A stretch of 36,433 nucleotides of DNA, from NCBI GenBank assembly GCA_020852755.1, contig JADZAF010000148.1, positions 1-36,433 on the forward strand, given 5' to 3'. The position numbers were made by a program, and so were the translations under genes. The notes beneath the pieces were generated by a model. It saw nothing but the letters and a program-made list of their open reading frames with translations. It ran no database searches and was not told the DNA's origin. Positions within the stretch are counted from its first letter, which is position 1. Every line of letters begins with the position of its first letter. Source of the stretch: Bryobacterales bacterium (GTDB taxonomy: Bacteria > Acidobacteriota > Terriglobia > Bryobacterales > Bryobacteraceae). Shown in pieces: positions 14,988 to 24,700 of this stretch.

Positions 14988-15003
14988 CTAAGAGCCGTTA
15001 CTG

Positions 15004-16131
15004 ATGAGGAAGGTCCTATTTGTCCTGGGGACCAGGCCGGAGGCGATCAAGTTGTGCCCGGTCCTGCTCCACCTGAGAGAACGCGCGAGCGAGTTCGGGG
15101 TGAAAGTGTGCGTTACCGCACAGCACCGGGCCATGCTGGACCAGGTGCTGGCGGCCTTTCAGGTGGAACCGGATTTCGACCTGGACCTGATGCTGCCCGG
15201 CCAGACCCTGTTTCAATCCACGGCCCGCATGGTGGCCGCGCTCGGGCCGGTGCTGGAGAGCGCGAAGCCCGACCTGGTGCTGGTGCAGGGCGACACGACC
15301 ACCACGCTGTGCGGCGCTCTGGCGGGGTTCTATGCCCGGGCGCCGGTGGGACACGTGGAGGCCGGCTTGCGAACCGGAGACATGCAGCAGCCTTTCCCCG
15401 AGGAGATGAACCGGGTGCTGACCGGGAGGCTGGCCGCGCTGCACTTCGCGCCGACGGAAGGGGCGGCGCGCAACCTGGTTTCGGAGGGGATCGATTGCCG
15501 GCGCGTGGTGGTGACGGGCAATCCGGGCATCGACGCCGTGCTGTATGTGCGGGACCGGCTGGCGGAAGGGGAGCTGAAGGGCGCGGACTGGAGTGCGCTC
15601 GATCCGCACCGCAAACTGATCGTGGTGACGGCGCACCGCCGGGAGAGCTTCGGCGAGGGCTTCGAGCGGATCTGCTCGGCTCTGGCTCAGCTTGCCGCGC
15701 GGCCCGACGTGCAGATCGTGTACCCGGTCCACCGCAACCCGAAGGTGCTCGACCCGGTGACGGAGCGGCTCAGCGGTTTGAGCAACGTGATCCTGTGCGA
15801 ACCGCTGGATTATGTGCCGTTTGTGGATTTGATGCGCCGGGCGCACCTGCTGCTGACCGACTCCGGGGGCATCCAGGAGGAAGGGCCGTCGCTGGGGAAG
15901 CCGGTGCTGGTGATGCGGGAGAAGACCGAACGGCCGGAGGCGGTTGAGGCCGGCACCGTAAGGCTGGTAGGAACGGACGTCGAAACGATCGTGCAACAGA
16001 CCACGCTTTTGTTGGACAATCGGAATATCCACGGGCGGATGGCGCGCGTTCACAACCCTTACGGAGACGGACGGGCGAGCGGGAGGATCGGAGACGCAAT
16101 CGCCTCGTTTTTCAAGGAGTTTGAGGCTTGA
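15004..16131 (+). CDS. wecB: UDP-N-acetylglucosamine 2-epimerase (non-hydrolysing)
   Basis: 375 residues, full length. Interconverts UDP-GlcNAc and UDP-ManNAc for surface polysaccharide synthesis; cytosolic. GT-B fold signatures in order: GTRPEAIKLCPV (9-20), TAQHRAML, VQGDTTT, HVEAGLRTGD, PFPEEMNR, TAHRRESFGEGF, YPVHRNPKV, LTDSGGIQEEGPSLGKPVL and REKTERPEAVEAGT. All are diagnostic of the WecB/MnaA family. No partner such as WecC (UDP-ManNAc dehydrogenase) is in the window, so the pathway it feeds (enterobacterial-like antigen, capsule or teichoic-like linkage) stays open. TATAAT lies 16 nt upstream. The next gene starts 93 nt downstream and has its own promoter-like box. Confidence 0.95.
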   Translation: MRKVLFVLGTRPEAIKLCPVLLHLRERASEFGVKVCVTAQHRAMLDQVLAAFQVEPDFDLDLMLPGQTLFQSTARMVAALGPVLESAKPDLVLVQGDTTTTLCGALAGFYARAPVGHVEAGLRTGDMQQPFPEEMNRVLTGRLAALHFAPTEGAARNLVSEGIDCRRVVVTGNPGIDAVLYVRDRLAEGELKGADWSALDPHRKLIVVTAHRRESFGEGFERICSALAQLAARPDVQIVYPVHRNPKVLDPVTERLSGLSNVILCEPLDYVPFVDLMRRAHLLLTDSGGIQEEGPSLGKPVLVMREKTERPEAVEAGTVRLVGTDVETIVQQTTLLLDNRNIHGRMARVHNPYGDGRASGRIGDAIASFFKEFEA

Positions 16132-16193
16132 AGAAAGCTGGGGAAAATACCGAACCTGAGGCCGCTCCGGAGAGGAAACGGAGAGGCCGCTCG

Positions 16194-16199
16194 TATAAT
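16194..16199 (+). promoter_or_regulatory. -10 box upstream of the AAA+-receiver gene
   Basis: TATAAT in CGTATAATAGGG, 24 nt before the ATG at 16224. It argues for the downstream start over a TTG at 16128. GGAGG at 16206-16210 follows, somewhat far from the ATG. Confidence 0.5.
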
Positions 16200-16223
16200 A
16201 GGGTCGGAGGCGGGGGCGATCCG

Positions 16224-17657
16224 ATGAAGTCCGGGCAACCTGGTTCAAAATCCAAGAAACACAACACGGACGTAGCGGAAGATCTTACCGCGGTGCTGTC
16301 GCAGAAGGTGGTGGGGCAGCCGGCGGCCACTAAGCTGATCGTGCCGTACATCCGTATGTTTCAGGCGGGACTGGCGCCGGAGGGACGGCCGGTTGGGGTG
16401 TTCCTCCTCCTGGGTCCGACGGGCACGGGAAAAACCAAGACGGTGGAGGTTCTGGCCGAGATCCTGCACGGCAGCGAGAAGAACGTGCTCAAGGTGGACT
16501 GCGGCGAGTTCCAGATGGAGCACGAGGTGGCCAAGCTGATCGGCGCGCCTCCGGGCTATCTGGGACATCGCGAGACGCAGCCCATGCTGACGCAGCAGAA
16601 GCTGAACGCGGTGACCAGCGAGAAGTGCAACCTGTCGGTCGTGCTGTTCGACGAGATCGAGAAAGCGGCCCCTTCGATGACCCGGCTGCTGCTCGGCATC
16701 CTGGACCGGGCGACCCTGCGGCTGGGCGACAACTCGACGGTGAACTTCGACAAGAGCATCGTCTTCCTTACGAGCAACCTGGGCTCGCGGGAGATGATGC
16801 GGGAGATCACCCCCGATTTCGGATTCCAGGCGGGGGCGCTCAAGGAACGGCCGGACCTGACCTCGAAGCTGCAGGCGATTGCGATGGCCTCGGTGCGCAA
16901 GCGCTTTTCGCCCGAATTCGTCAACCGGATCGACTGCATCATCACTTACCAGCCGCTGGACAACGAAGCGCTGGCCGCGATCCTGGATAACCAGATCAAC
17001 GAACTGCAGCGGCACGTGAATACGCGGCTGGGCCCGCGCTGTTTCACCATTGAAGTGCCGATGGACACGCGCCACTGGCTGCTGCAAAGGGGAACCAGCG
17101 CCGAGTACGGGGCTCGCGAGCTGAACCGGACGATCCACCGCCAGTTGACCCAGCCTCTGGCCACGCTGGTGGCGACCGGGCAGATCGAACCGGGCTCGCG
17201 CGTCCGGGTGGATATTGCGGAGGACAAAGAGAACCTGGCCTTCCGCACGGCCGAGGGAGAAGAAGCGCCCATACCGGCCAATCCCCGGGTGCTGATCGTG
17301 GACGACAACCGGGACCTGCTGCACTTCCTGGAGCGGCTGATGGCGGAGTCGGGGTGGGAACTGATCACGGCGGAATCGGCCGGTGAAGCGCAGCGGATGG
17401 TAGGGCAGAACCGGCCGGACGCCGCGCTGCTGGATTACCTGCTGCCGGACCGCAACGGAGTCGAACTGGGGCTGGAACTGCGGCAGCGCCTTCCTTCGCT
17501 GCCGGTGATCATCATGACCGGTTCCGTGCTGCCGCCGGAGGACGAAGTGGTTTGCGACCAACACGACTTTCCGGTGCTGCGCAAGCCGTTTCTGGCCACC
17601 GACATCATGAACCAGATCCGCAACCGGCTGATGCCGGCGGCCAAGGCGGGCGGATAG
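16224..17657 (+). CDS. ClpB-D2-like AAA+ ATPase fused to a receiver domain
   Basis: 477 residues from the ATG at 16224. Residues about 20-345 form one AAA+ module of the Clp/Hsp100 second-domain type. Walker A is GPTGTGKT (64-71) and Walker B VVLFDEIEK (139-147). The pore loop is PPGYLG (109-114) with its tyrosine, sensor 1 TSN (183-185), an arginine finger R235 in FVNRID, and a ClpB-type small domain has sensor 2 GARELNR (296-302). Residues 354-470 are an intact receiver: D360/D361, phospho-acceptor D404 in LLDYLLPD, T432 and K454. There is no ClpP-binding IGF loop, no N-domain, no first AAA ring and no DNA-binding part. A phosphorylation-gated protein remodeller is inferred. No kinase gene is adjacent. 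Confidence 0.88.
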   Translation: MKSGQPGSKSKKHNTDVAEDLTAVLSQKVVGQPAATKLIVPYIRMFQAGLAPEGRPVGVFLLLGPTGTGKTKTVEVLAEILHGSEKNVLKVDCGEFQMEHEVAKLIGAPPGYLGHRETQPMLTQQKLNAVTSEKCNLSVVLFDEIEKAAPSMTRLLLGILDRATLRLGDNSTVNFDKSIVFLTSNLGSREMMREITPDFGFQAGALKERPDLTSKLQAIAMASVRKRFSPEFVNRIDCIITYQPLDNEALAAILDNQINELQRHVNTRLGPRCFTIEVPMDTRHWLLQRGTSAEYGARELNRTIHRQLTQPLATLVATGQIEPGSRVRVDIAEDKENLAFRTAEGEEAPIPANPRVLIVDDNRDLLHFLERLMAESGWELITAESAGEAQRMVGQNRPDAALLDYLLPDRNGVELGLELRQRLPSLPVIIMTGSVLPPEDEVVCDQHDFPVLRKPFLATDIMNQIRNRLMPAAKAGG

Positions 17658-17726
17658 TCGGCCGTTCGGAATTGCGGCGCGTCGCGGCCTGGCCCGGAGT
17701 TCCGCCCGGGAGCGGCTGGCCGGTTT

Positions 17727-20700
17727 TCACCACTGCAGCTTGAGCGCGAGTTGAATCACTCGCGCGGACTCCCCGGTCTGGATGATCTCCTGAGTGCTGG
17801 GCGGCGCGACGGCGGCGCAGCAGGTATGGCCGAAGACCGTGGAGAGGATCTGGGGGGAACCCGCCGAGGCGTCCCTGGGGTTGTCGAAGTTGACGTGGTT
17901 GAAGGCATTGAACATCTCGGTGCGGAATTGCAGCCGCAGTGTTTCCGTCAGCCGGAAGATTTTCTGAACACCCAGGTCGAGGTTCCAGTATCCCGGGGCT
18001 TCGAATACGTTTCGTCCCATCCCGTTGCCGCCGGGCGGGGGAATCCGGAAAGCGCCGGCGCCGGCGAACAGGACCGGACCGATCACCCCGGCGGCGCTCT
18101 GTAATCTCACCTCCGGCCTGGCTCCCGCCAACTCCGCCCGCGATTCGTGCGAGTAGTTCGAAGTCCTCACCCCGCTGCCCACGCTGAAAGGCTCTCCCGA
18201 CATGCAGGTGTAGATGGCGTTCAGGCTCCAGCCGCCCACCAGGTGGTTGAGGGGGGCCGGAACACCGCGCGCGAAACGCGCTCCCCGGCCGAAGGGAAGT
18301 TCGTAGATGGCGTGCAGGTTGAGCGCGTGGCGGCGGTCGAAATCGGACCGCGCACGCTCCTGGCGCCAGTCGCGGGTATCGGCGGGAGTGCGGGCGTTGG
18401 CGGCGCTGAGACCGCCGCTGGAAGTGGAGCCCACGGGATCGACCGACTGGTTGTCTATGGATTTGCCGAAGGCGTAGGCCGCCCCGGCCATGAGACCGTT
18501 CTCGAAGCGCCTGCGCAGCGTGGCCTGGCCGCTGTGGTAATAGGAATCGCCGCCGGAATCCAGATAGGTGATGGTGGAGAACTGCTGGTTGGGCCGCAGT
18601 CCGGCCGCCAGGGTGGTCTGTTCGATGCGCCCAGCGAAAGAGCCGGCCGCATTCTGGGCCAGTTCGCCCGCCGTGGTGCTGGAGTTGACGAAAGCGGCGC
18701 TGACGATGCCCGAGGAGACCAGGGGAACCGGCAGGCCCGAGACGCCCGTGGGGCAGGCCGAGCCGTCGGCCCGGCAGCCCCGGTCTCTGTTCTGCTGCAT
18801 GGCGAGGAAGGAGGGCAGGATCGGCCCGGCGTTGATCTGGTTCCGGTCGTAAGCGCGGAACAGGCGCGTGCCCCGCCGGCCGACGTAGCCCGCCTGCACA
18901 ACCAAGCCGTACGGCAGTTCGCGCTGCACCGTGAAATTCCACTGATGCACGGTGGGGAGGCGCAGGCTGGGGTCGAACACGATGGCCGGGGGCGCGCTGT
19001 TGTAGGTTTGCGGCGGCAGTTTGAGGTAACTGGAAGGTTTTGTGGCCGGGACCGGGAGTTCGAGGGGAAAACCCTGGCCGATGCGCGTGTCGGAGGCGGC
19101 CGCGCAGCCCGGCGTGGCAGCGCCGCCGGGAGTGGCCGAGCAGGACGTGGTGAGGCCCGGGACGCGGCCCGCTACGGCGGTCACCTGAAACGAGGAGAGC
19201 GTGTCGAAGGCGATGCCGTAGCCGGCGCGGAGGACGGTTTTTCCAGCCTGGCCCGGCGCCCAGCTGAGGCCGATGCGCGGCGCGAGGGCGCCCAGGTTGT
19301 TACGGGCGAACCAGCGGTTCGCGCGGACGAAGGCGACCGGGCCCTGCGAGCCGTCGATCGCCCGGTCGGGCACATATACACGGCCGGCCGCTTCGGTGGG
19401 GGCCGGGTTGATCTCCCATCGCGCACCGTAATTCAGAGTCAGGTTGCGGCGTAGTCTCCATTCGTCCTGGAAGTAGAAGTTGTACTGCTTCATGCGGTGG
19501 CCGAGCGACCAGAGGGTGACGCTCTCCCCGCTGCGGTAGGGCAGGAAGGAATCGCTTTCGAGATCGCCCAGAAAAGCCTGGGAGAGGCGGGCGGGGATTC
19601 CGAGGATGTCGTTGATGGAGCCTTGCAGGCGGCTGAGATCGGCGCCGTCGATGCCGGCGCGGGAGGAGGAGGCGACCGCGGGAAGGTCGAAACCCTCCGG
19701 CGGGCGAAACCACGGTCCGAAGGAAAGGGTGGGGGTGACATTGACACCGCCGGGCTGGCCGCGCTGATCGTTGTGCCGGTAGAAGCGGAGATTCGCGCCC
19801 AGCCGGATAACGTGCGAGCCGGCGGCGACGCTCAGGTTGTCCAGCACCTGGGGCGTGGTGACGGCGCGGGCGCTGCGCGGGCGGGCGATGAACGGCTCAT
19901 CTACGTTGGCGAAGTCGAAGGGCGGAATATCGGGGAAGGCCGGATTGGCCTCACCCTGGGTAAACAGGTAGACGAAGCGTGAAAAGCCCAGGGTGAGTTC
20001 GTTTACGATGCGCGGTGAAACCACCCGGCGATAACTGACGGCCAGGTTTTTCGCGGAACGGAAGACCTCGCCCATGGGCGGCCAGCCGGGGAAGAGCTGG
20101 GGCCGCGAGTTGTTGGGATCTCCCCCCAGGGTATTCTGTTCGGATTGGAGCCAGCGCGCGAAGAGGGTGTTGTTGGCGTCGAAGGTGTGGTCCAGGCGGA
20201 AAAGGAAGTGGGGCCCCCGGACGCGCGCGGGTGAATTCCACAGGTAAGTGGCGGTATTGAGGCCGTCGCCGGCGGCGAAGCTGTTCGGCCGGGGGTAGGC
20301 GGCGAACAGGCGGGCCATGACGGGATCGGCCCCGATACCCCGCGGATCGCTGGCGAACATGTTGTAGCCGGCGACGCAGTTGCGGTCGCCGGCGCCGGCG
20401 CACTCCCGCACACCGGGCCGCAGCGCCCCGGTTCGGGGGTCCACCAGCAGGGGGCTGTTACGGGTGATGGTCTGGCCGTCCAGAACCAGCGGGTTCCGCG
20501 GATCGGCCACGAAGTAGCGGTAGTTGCCGGCCAGCGCCTGCGGGGTATAGATCAGGGGGGCGCGGAAGAACACCTGGTCCACGGGCTGCTGGAAGTCGAT
20601 GCGCTGTCCTTGCCAGCTTCCGAAGAAGAAGGTGCGGTTCTTGCGAATGGGACCGCCCAACTCCAGGCCGAACTGGTTCAGCTTGATGTCCGGCTTGGGC

Positions 20701-21620
20701 GTATCGAGCGCGTTAGCGAAGTAATCGGTGGCGTTCAGCGCGGTGTTGCGGAAGAACTCGAAGGCCGTGCCGTGGAAGGTATTGCCGCCGGAACGCGTGG
20801 CCACGGAGATGGAGGCTCCGCTATTGCGTCCTTCTTCGGGGGCCGGGTTGCCGGTGACCACCCGGTATTCCTGAACGTTCTCGGGGTTCAGCCGGTAGAT
20901 GTTGGACATCGGGTTGGGCACGGTGGATTCGTTGGCCTCGATGCCGTCGATGGTGACGTTGAAGGCGCGGTCCCGGGAGCCGTTGACATGGATGCCGCTG
21001 CCCTCCGCTCCGGCGGAACGCTGCACCACTCCGGGTTCGAGCACGAGCAGGCCGAGGGGATTGCGTCCGTTCAGCGGCAGCTCCGCGAGGGCCTTGCGCT
21101 CCACCACGCTGCCCAGGGCGGCATTCGCCACCTGGAGACGCTCGAAGGCGCTTTCCACGTGGATCACTTCACCGGCGTCTCCGACCTGGAGCGTCAGATC
21201 CACGTTCAGCGGCGTGCCGACTTCGAGAACGTTGCCGGGGCTTCTGGAGATTTTGAAGCCTTTCAGTTCCGCCAGCACGGTGTAAGCGCCGGCCGGGAGA
21301 GAAGGAAACGAATAGATTCCCGTCCCGGTGGTGTTTACGCGGTAGGTCTGGCCTGTGGATTCCCGGATGGCGGTCACGGCGGCGTTGGGGACAACGCCGC
21401 CGGAAGCGTCCACCACCCGGCCGGTGATGTGGGATGTGCCGGTCTGAGCGGCAAGGGGCAGCAGGGCCAGGAGCAGGGCGGCCGGAAGCCGGCCGATGAC
21501 CGGCCTGGGGGCGAGCGGCCCGCCCCGCCTTACGGTGCGGGCGCGGCCGCGGCCAATCCCGGGGTGGACGTTCGCAATCTGCCGCGGCGGCAGCGGCGCC
21601 GCCCCTGTTCCGATCGGCAT
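17727..21620 (-). CDS. TonB-dependent receptor, Oar-like, with carboxypeptidase-regulatory-like domain (first of a divergent pair)
   Basis: 1297 residues from an ATG at 21620 preceded by AGGGAG; an upstream in-frame ATG at 21701 is less likely. The signal peptide (LPAALLLALLPLAAQ) starts only about 45 residues in, an unusually long n-region. Next come a CarboxypepD_reg-like beta-sandwich (HITGRVVDASGGVVPNAAV; SLPAGAYTVLAELKGFK), a plug domain (ELPLNGRNPLGLLVLEPGV; VTIDGIEANESTVPNP), SGGNTFHGTAFEFFRNTALNA and a long beta-barrel ending in aromatic LALKLQW, a BAM-recognition-type C-terminus. The family is outer-membrane and common in Acidobacteriota, thought to import oligosaccharides or peptides with TonB. 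It is divergent from the second receptor with 132 bp between starts. Confidence 0.92.
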   Translation of the reverse strand: MPIGTGAAPLPPRQIANVHPGIGRGRARTVRRGGPLAPRPVIGRLPAALLLALLPLAAQTGTSHITGRVVDASGGVVPNAAVTAIRESTGQTYRVNTTGTGIYSFPSLPAGAYTVLAELKGFKISRSPGNVLEVGTPLNVDLTLQVGDAGEVIHVESAFERLQVANAALGSVVERKALAELPLNGRNPLGLLVLEPGVVQRSAGAEGSGIHVNGSRDRAFNVTIDGIEANESTVPNPMSNIYRLNPENVQEYRVVTGNPAPEEGRNSGASISVATRSGGNTFHGTAFEFFRNTALNATDYFANALDTPKPDIKLNQFGLELGGPIRKNRTFFFGSWQGQRIDFQQPVDQVFFRAPLIYTPQALAGNYRYFVADPRNPLVLDGQTITRNSPLLVDPRTGALRPGVRECAGAGDRNCVAGYNMFASDPRGIGADPVMARLFAAYPRPNSFAAGDGLNTATYLWNSPARVRGPHFLFRLDHTFDANNTLFARWLQSEQNTLGGDPNNSRPQLFPGWPPMGEVFRSAKNLAVSYRRVVSPRIVNELTLGFSRFVYLFTQGEANPAFPDIPPFDFANVDEPFIARPRSARAVTTPQVLDNLSVAAGSHVIRLGANLRFYRHNDQRGQPGGVNVTPTLSFGPWFRPPEGFDLPAVASSSRAGIDGADLSRLQGSINDILGIPARLSQAFLGDLESDSFLPYRSGESVTLWSLGHRMKQYNFYFQDEWRLRRNLTLNYGARWEINPAPTEAAGRVYVPDRAIDGSQGPVAFVRANRWFARNNLGALAPRIGLSWAPGQAGKTVLRAGYGIAFDTLSSFQVTAVAGRVPGLTTSCSATPGGAATPGCAAASDTRIGQGFPLELPVPATKPSSYLKLPPQTYNSAPPAIVFDPSLRLPTVHQWNFTVQRELPYGLVVQAGYVGRRGTRLFRAYDRNQINAGPILPSFLAMQQNRDRGCRADGSACPTGVSGLPVPLVSSGIVSAAFVNSSTTAGELAQNAAGSFAGRIEQTTLAAGLRPNQQFSTITYLDSGGDSYYHSGQATLRRRFENGLMAGAAYAFGKSIDNQSVDPVGSTSSGGLSAANARTPADTRDWRQERARSDFDRRHALNLHAIYELPFGRGARFARGVPAPLNHLVGGWSLNAIYTCMSGEPFSVGSGVRTSNYSHESRAELAGARPEVRLQSAAGVIGPVLFAGAGAFRIPPPGGNGMGRNVFEAPGYWNLDLGVQKIFRLTETLRLQFRTEMFNAFNHVNFDNPRDASAGSPQILSTVFGHTCCAAVAPPSTQEIIQTGESARVIQLALKLQW

Positions 21621-21741
21621 GAGTCTCCCTTGTTCGGATTGAAAGGGCTTGAAATTCCAGCCAGCTCCACAAGTGTATTTCCCGCCGCCGCCCCTTGTCA
21701 CCCGCCGTCCCGTTGTGTAACCATACTCCCGAACCGCTTAC

Positions 21742-21747
21742 AGGAGG
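21742..21747 (+). promoter_or_regulatory. Ribosome-binding site that fixes a GTG start
   Basis: AGGAGG five nt before the GTG at 21753. The frame is open far upstream through the divergent receptor gene, so this site decides the start of the second receptor. Confidence 0.8.
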
Positions 21748-21752
21748 TTTTT

Positions 21753-24700
21753 GTGTTATTACGAAGACTTGCCCTGGTAATCCTGGTGTCCGTGTGCTCG
21801 CTGACCGCGCAGGAGTTCCGCGCCACGCTCCAGGGAACCATCACCGACCCCTCCCAGGCCGCCGTCCCGTCGGCGACCGTGGTTCTGAGGAACGTGCAGA
21901 CCGGTATCGAACGGGAAATGCCCACGGACGAAACCGGCCACTACCTGTTCCAATTCGTGGCGCCCGGGAGCTACTCGCTGACCGTGAAGGCCAGCGGATT
22001 CAAGACCACGGTGCGCGAAGGGATCGCACTGAGCTTGAACGACAACATCCGGCTGGACGTGGAACTGCCGCTGGGCGAGACCGCCGAAACCGTCTCGGTG
22101 GTGGCCGACGTGGCCGTGGTGCAGGCGGAGTCGTCGTCGCTCGGATCGGTGGTCAACCGGGAGATCATCGATAACCTGCCGCTCAAGGGCCACAGCAGCC
22201 TGTACATGTACAACCTGGCGACCGGCGTGGTGGGCAACCGCTACTGGGAAGACGTGCGGCCCAGCGATACCGGCACCAACGTTCTCTTCACCGCCAACGG
22301 CGCGCCGCTGGCGTCCGGAGACGTTTCGGTGGACGGTGTGGCGAACACCGTAAACGTGGGACGGGGCCTGGCGCTCTCGCCCTGGGTGCCCCCCACCGAC
22401 GCGGTGGCGGAGATGAAGCTGCAGATGGGGACACTCCCGGCGGAATACGGCCGTGCGGGGGGCGCGATCACCAACATCGTGATCAAGTCCGGCACGAACG
22501 AACTGCACGGCTCGATGTACGAATTCTTTCGCAGCTCGGCGCTGGACGCCAACCAGTTCTTCCCCCGGGGCCTCGGCCAGAAGCTCACTCCATACACGGT
22601 GAACACGTTTGGCGCGAGCATCGGGGGGCCGGTCTACCTGCCCAAGCTGTATGACGGCAGGAACCGGACCTTTTTCTTCTTCAGCTATGAAGGCAGCCGC
22701 GAGGGCAACGGCCAGAGCACCAGGACCAACGTGCCCACGGCGAAGATGCGGCAGGGCGATTTTACCGAGATTCCGAACACCATTTACGATCCGTATTCGG
22801 TGCAACTGGTGAACGGAGTGGCCACCCGCACGCCCATCCCAGGCAAGATCATCCCGGCCTCGCAGCAGGACCCGGTGGCCCGCAACATCATGAAGTACTG
22901 GCCCGAGCCGAACAACACTCCGCCGACCGCCTCGACTCCCTGGGTGCAGAACTTCGTGCAGGGCAGCAAATGGCCTACTACGCGTGACGGCTACGTGGTC
23001 AAGATCGACCACCAGCTTACCCAGAAGCACCAGACGTACACCCGCTTCAACATGGGCGACGCGTATTTCAATTTCAACTACGCGTTCGACGGACTGGCCA
23101 CCACGGGACGCAACGTGGTGAACCGGCCGAACAAGGGTCTGGCCATCAACGACACGTACATGATCAACCCGCGCACCACTTTGGATACCCGCGTGGGATA
23201 CGCATACGGCAAGGAACAGCAGCGGCCTTACTCCTTCGGCTTCGACCTGGGCTCGCTCGGTTTCTCGCCGCAATTCGTTAACCTGGCGCAGTACAAGGCA
23301 TTTCCAAGCATCAGCATTTCCGGATTCCAGGGCCTGGCGGGCAGCGGGTACGTGGAGCAGCCCGGCTACACTTATTCGCTGCAATCGAGCCTGTCGATGC
23401 AGCGCAGCAAGCACCTGTTCAAGACCGGGACCGAAATCCGGCTGCTGCGCGGGAACTTCTTCAAGAACAACGTGCCGGCGGGCAGTTTCTCATTCGCCCA
23501 GGCCTCCACGGGCGGACCGAACGCCACGGCCACCACTTCGGGCACCGGCTTCGCCATGGCGTCTTTCATGATGGGCTGGCCGTCCGGCGGCAGCATCTTC
23601 CAGGCGAACGGCGTTTCTGTTCAGAACGTGTACTACGGCTTCTATTTTCAGGACGACTACCGTGTGTCGAGCCGGCTGACGCTCAACATGGGCATCCGCT
23701 TCGAATACGAGAGTCCGCGGACGGAGCGCTACAATCGCACCACGCGCGGGTTCGCCTACAATACCCCGAGCCCGTTGAAAGTGCCGGGAATGAACCTCAC
23801 CGGCGGCCTGCTTTATGCCGGGGTGGACGGAGCGGATCGGGGCATTTACGACCCGGATCGCAACAACTTCGCGCCGCGCTTCGGATTCGCCTACAGCCTG
23901 AATCCAAAGACGATCTTCCGCGGCGGCTACGCGCTGAGTTACATCCCGCTTATCGGCTCGGTCTTTCCCGAGGGCTACAGCAACACGACCACCATGGTCA
24001 CCACCCAGGACGGCTACACGCCGGTGGACACGCTTCGCAACCCCTTCCCGGGCGGGCTGCTGCCGCTGGTGGGCAACTCCCAGCGCATGCTGACCCTGGT
24101 GGGCCAGAGCGTTTCGTTCGTGGAGCCGAGCGACATGGTGCCGGTGTATCACAACTGGCAGTTCAACTTTCAGCGCGAACTGGCGGGCCGCACGATGTTC
24201 GAGGTGGCGTACGTTGGCGGGCGCGGCATTCATCTGGCGGCGCCGCCGACCGACTTCACCGGGGCGGTCAACGAGCAGTTGAACCAGTTCGATCCCAAGT
24301 ACCTCTCCATGGGCGCGGATCTGAACAAAGCCGTGACGAACCCCTTCTTCGGCTACCTGACGGGCTCGCTGGGCGGCAGGACGATCTCGCAGTCGCAGCT
24401 GCTCCGGCCATATCCTCAATTCCAGGGCGTGACGCGCAATGCTCCGGCCTTCGGCAACAACGTGTATCACTCGGTGCAGATGAAGCTGGAGAAGCGCATG
24501 TCGCGGGGTGTGACCGCCCTGGTGGCCTATACCATCGCCAAGAACATCAGCGACCTGACCAACGCGCAGAATAACTACGACCGCCAGGCGGAACGCGCCC
24601 TGAGCGACTGGGACGTGCCCCAGCGGCTCACCCTCACCGCCGCCTGGGACCTTCCGTTCGGGCAGAAGCGCCACTTCGGCGCCAACATGTCGCGGGCCCT

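Noticed and set aside
17658..17726. Terminator between the AAA+-receiver gene and the first TonB receptor
   Set aside because: Only a 5-bp CCCGG/CCGGG stem is visible and there is no T tract; too weak to call.
20610..21752. Upstream in-frame extension of the second TonB receptor
   Set aside because: It runs antisense through the first receptor. The AGGAGG plus GTG at 21753 followed directly by a signal peptide fixes the real start.
21759..23414. 551-codon minus-strand open frame
   Set aside because: Antisense to the second TonB receptor; low-complexity His/Arg/Val translation with no motif.
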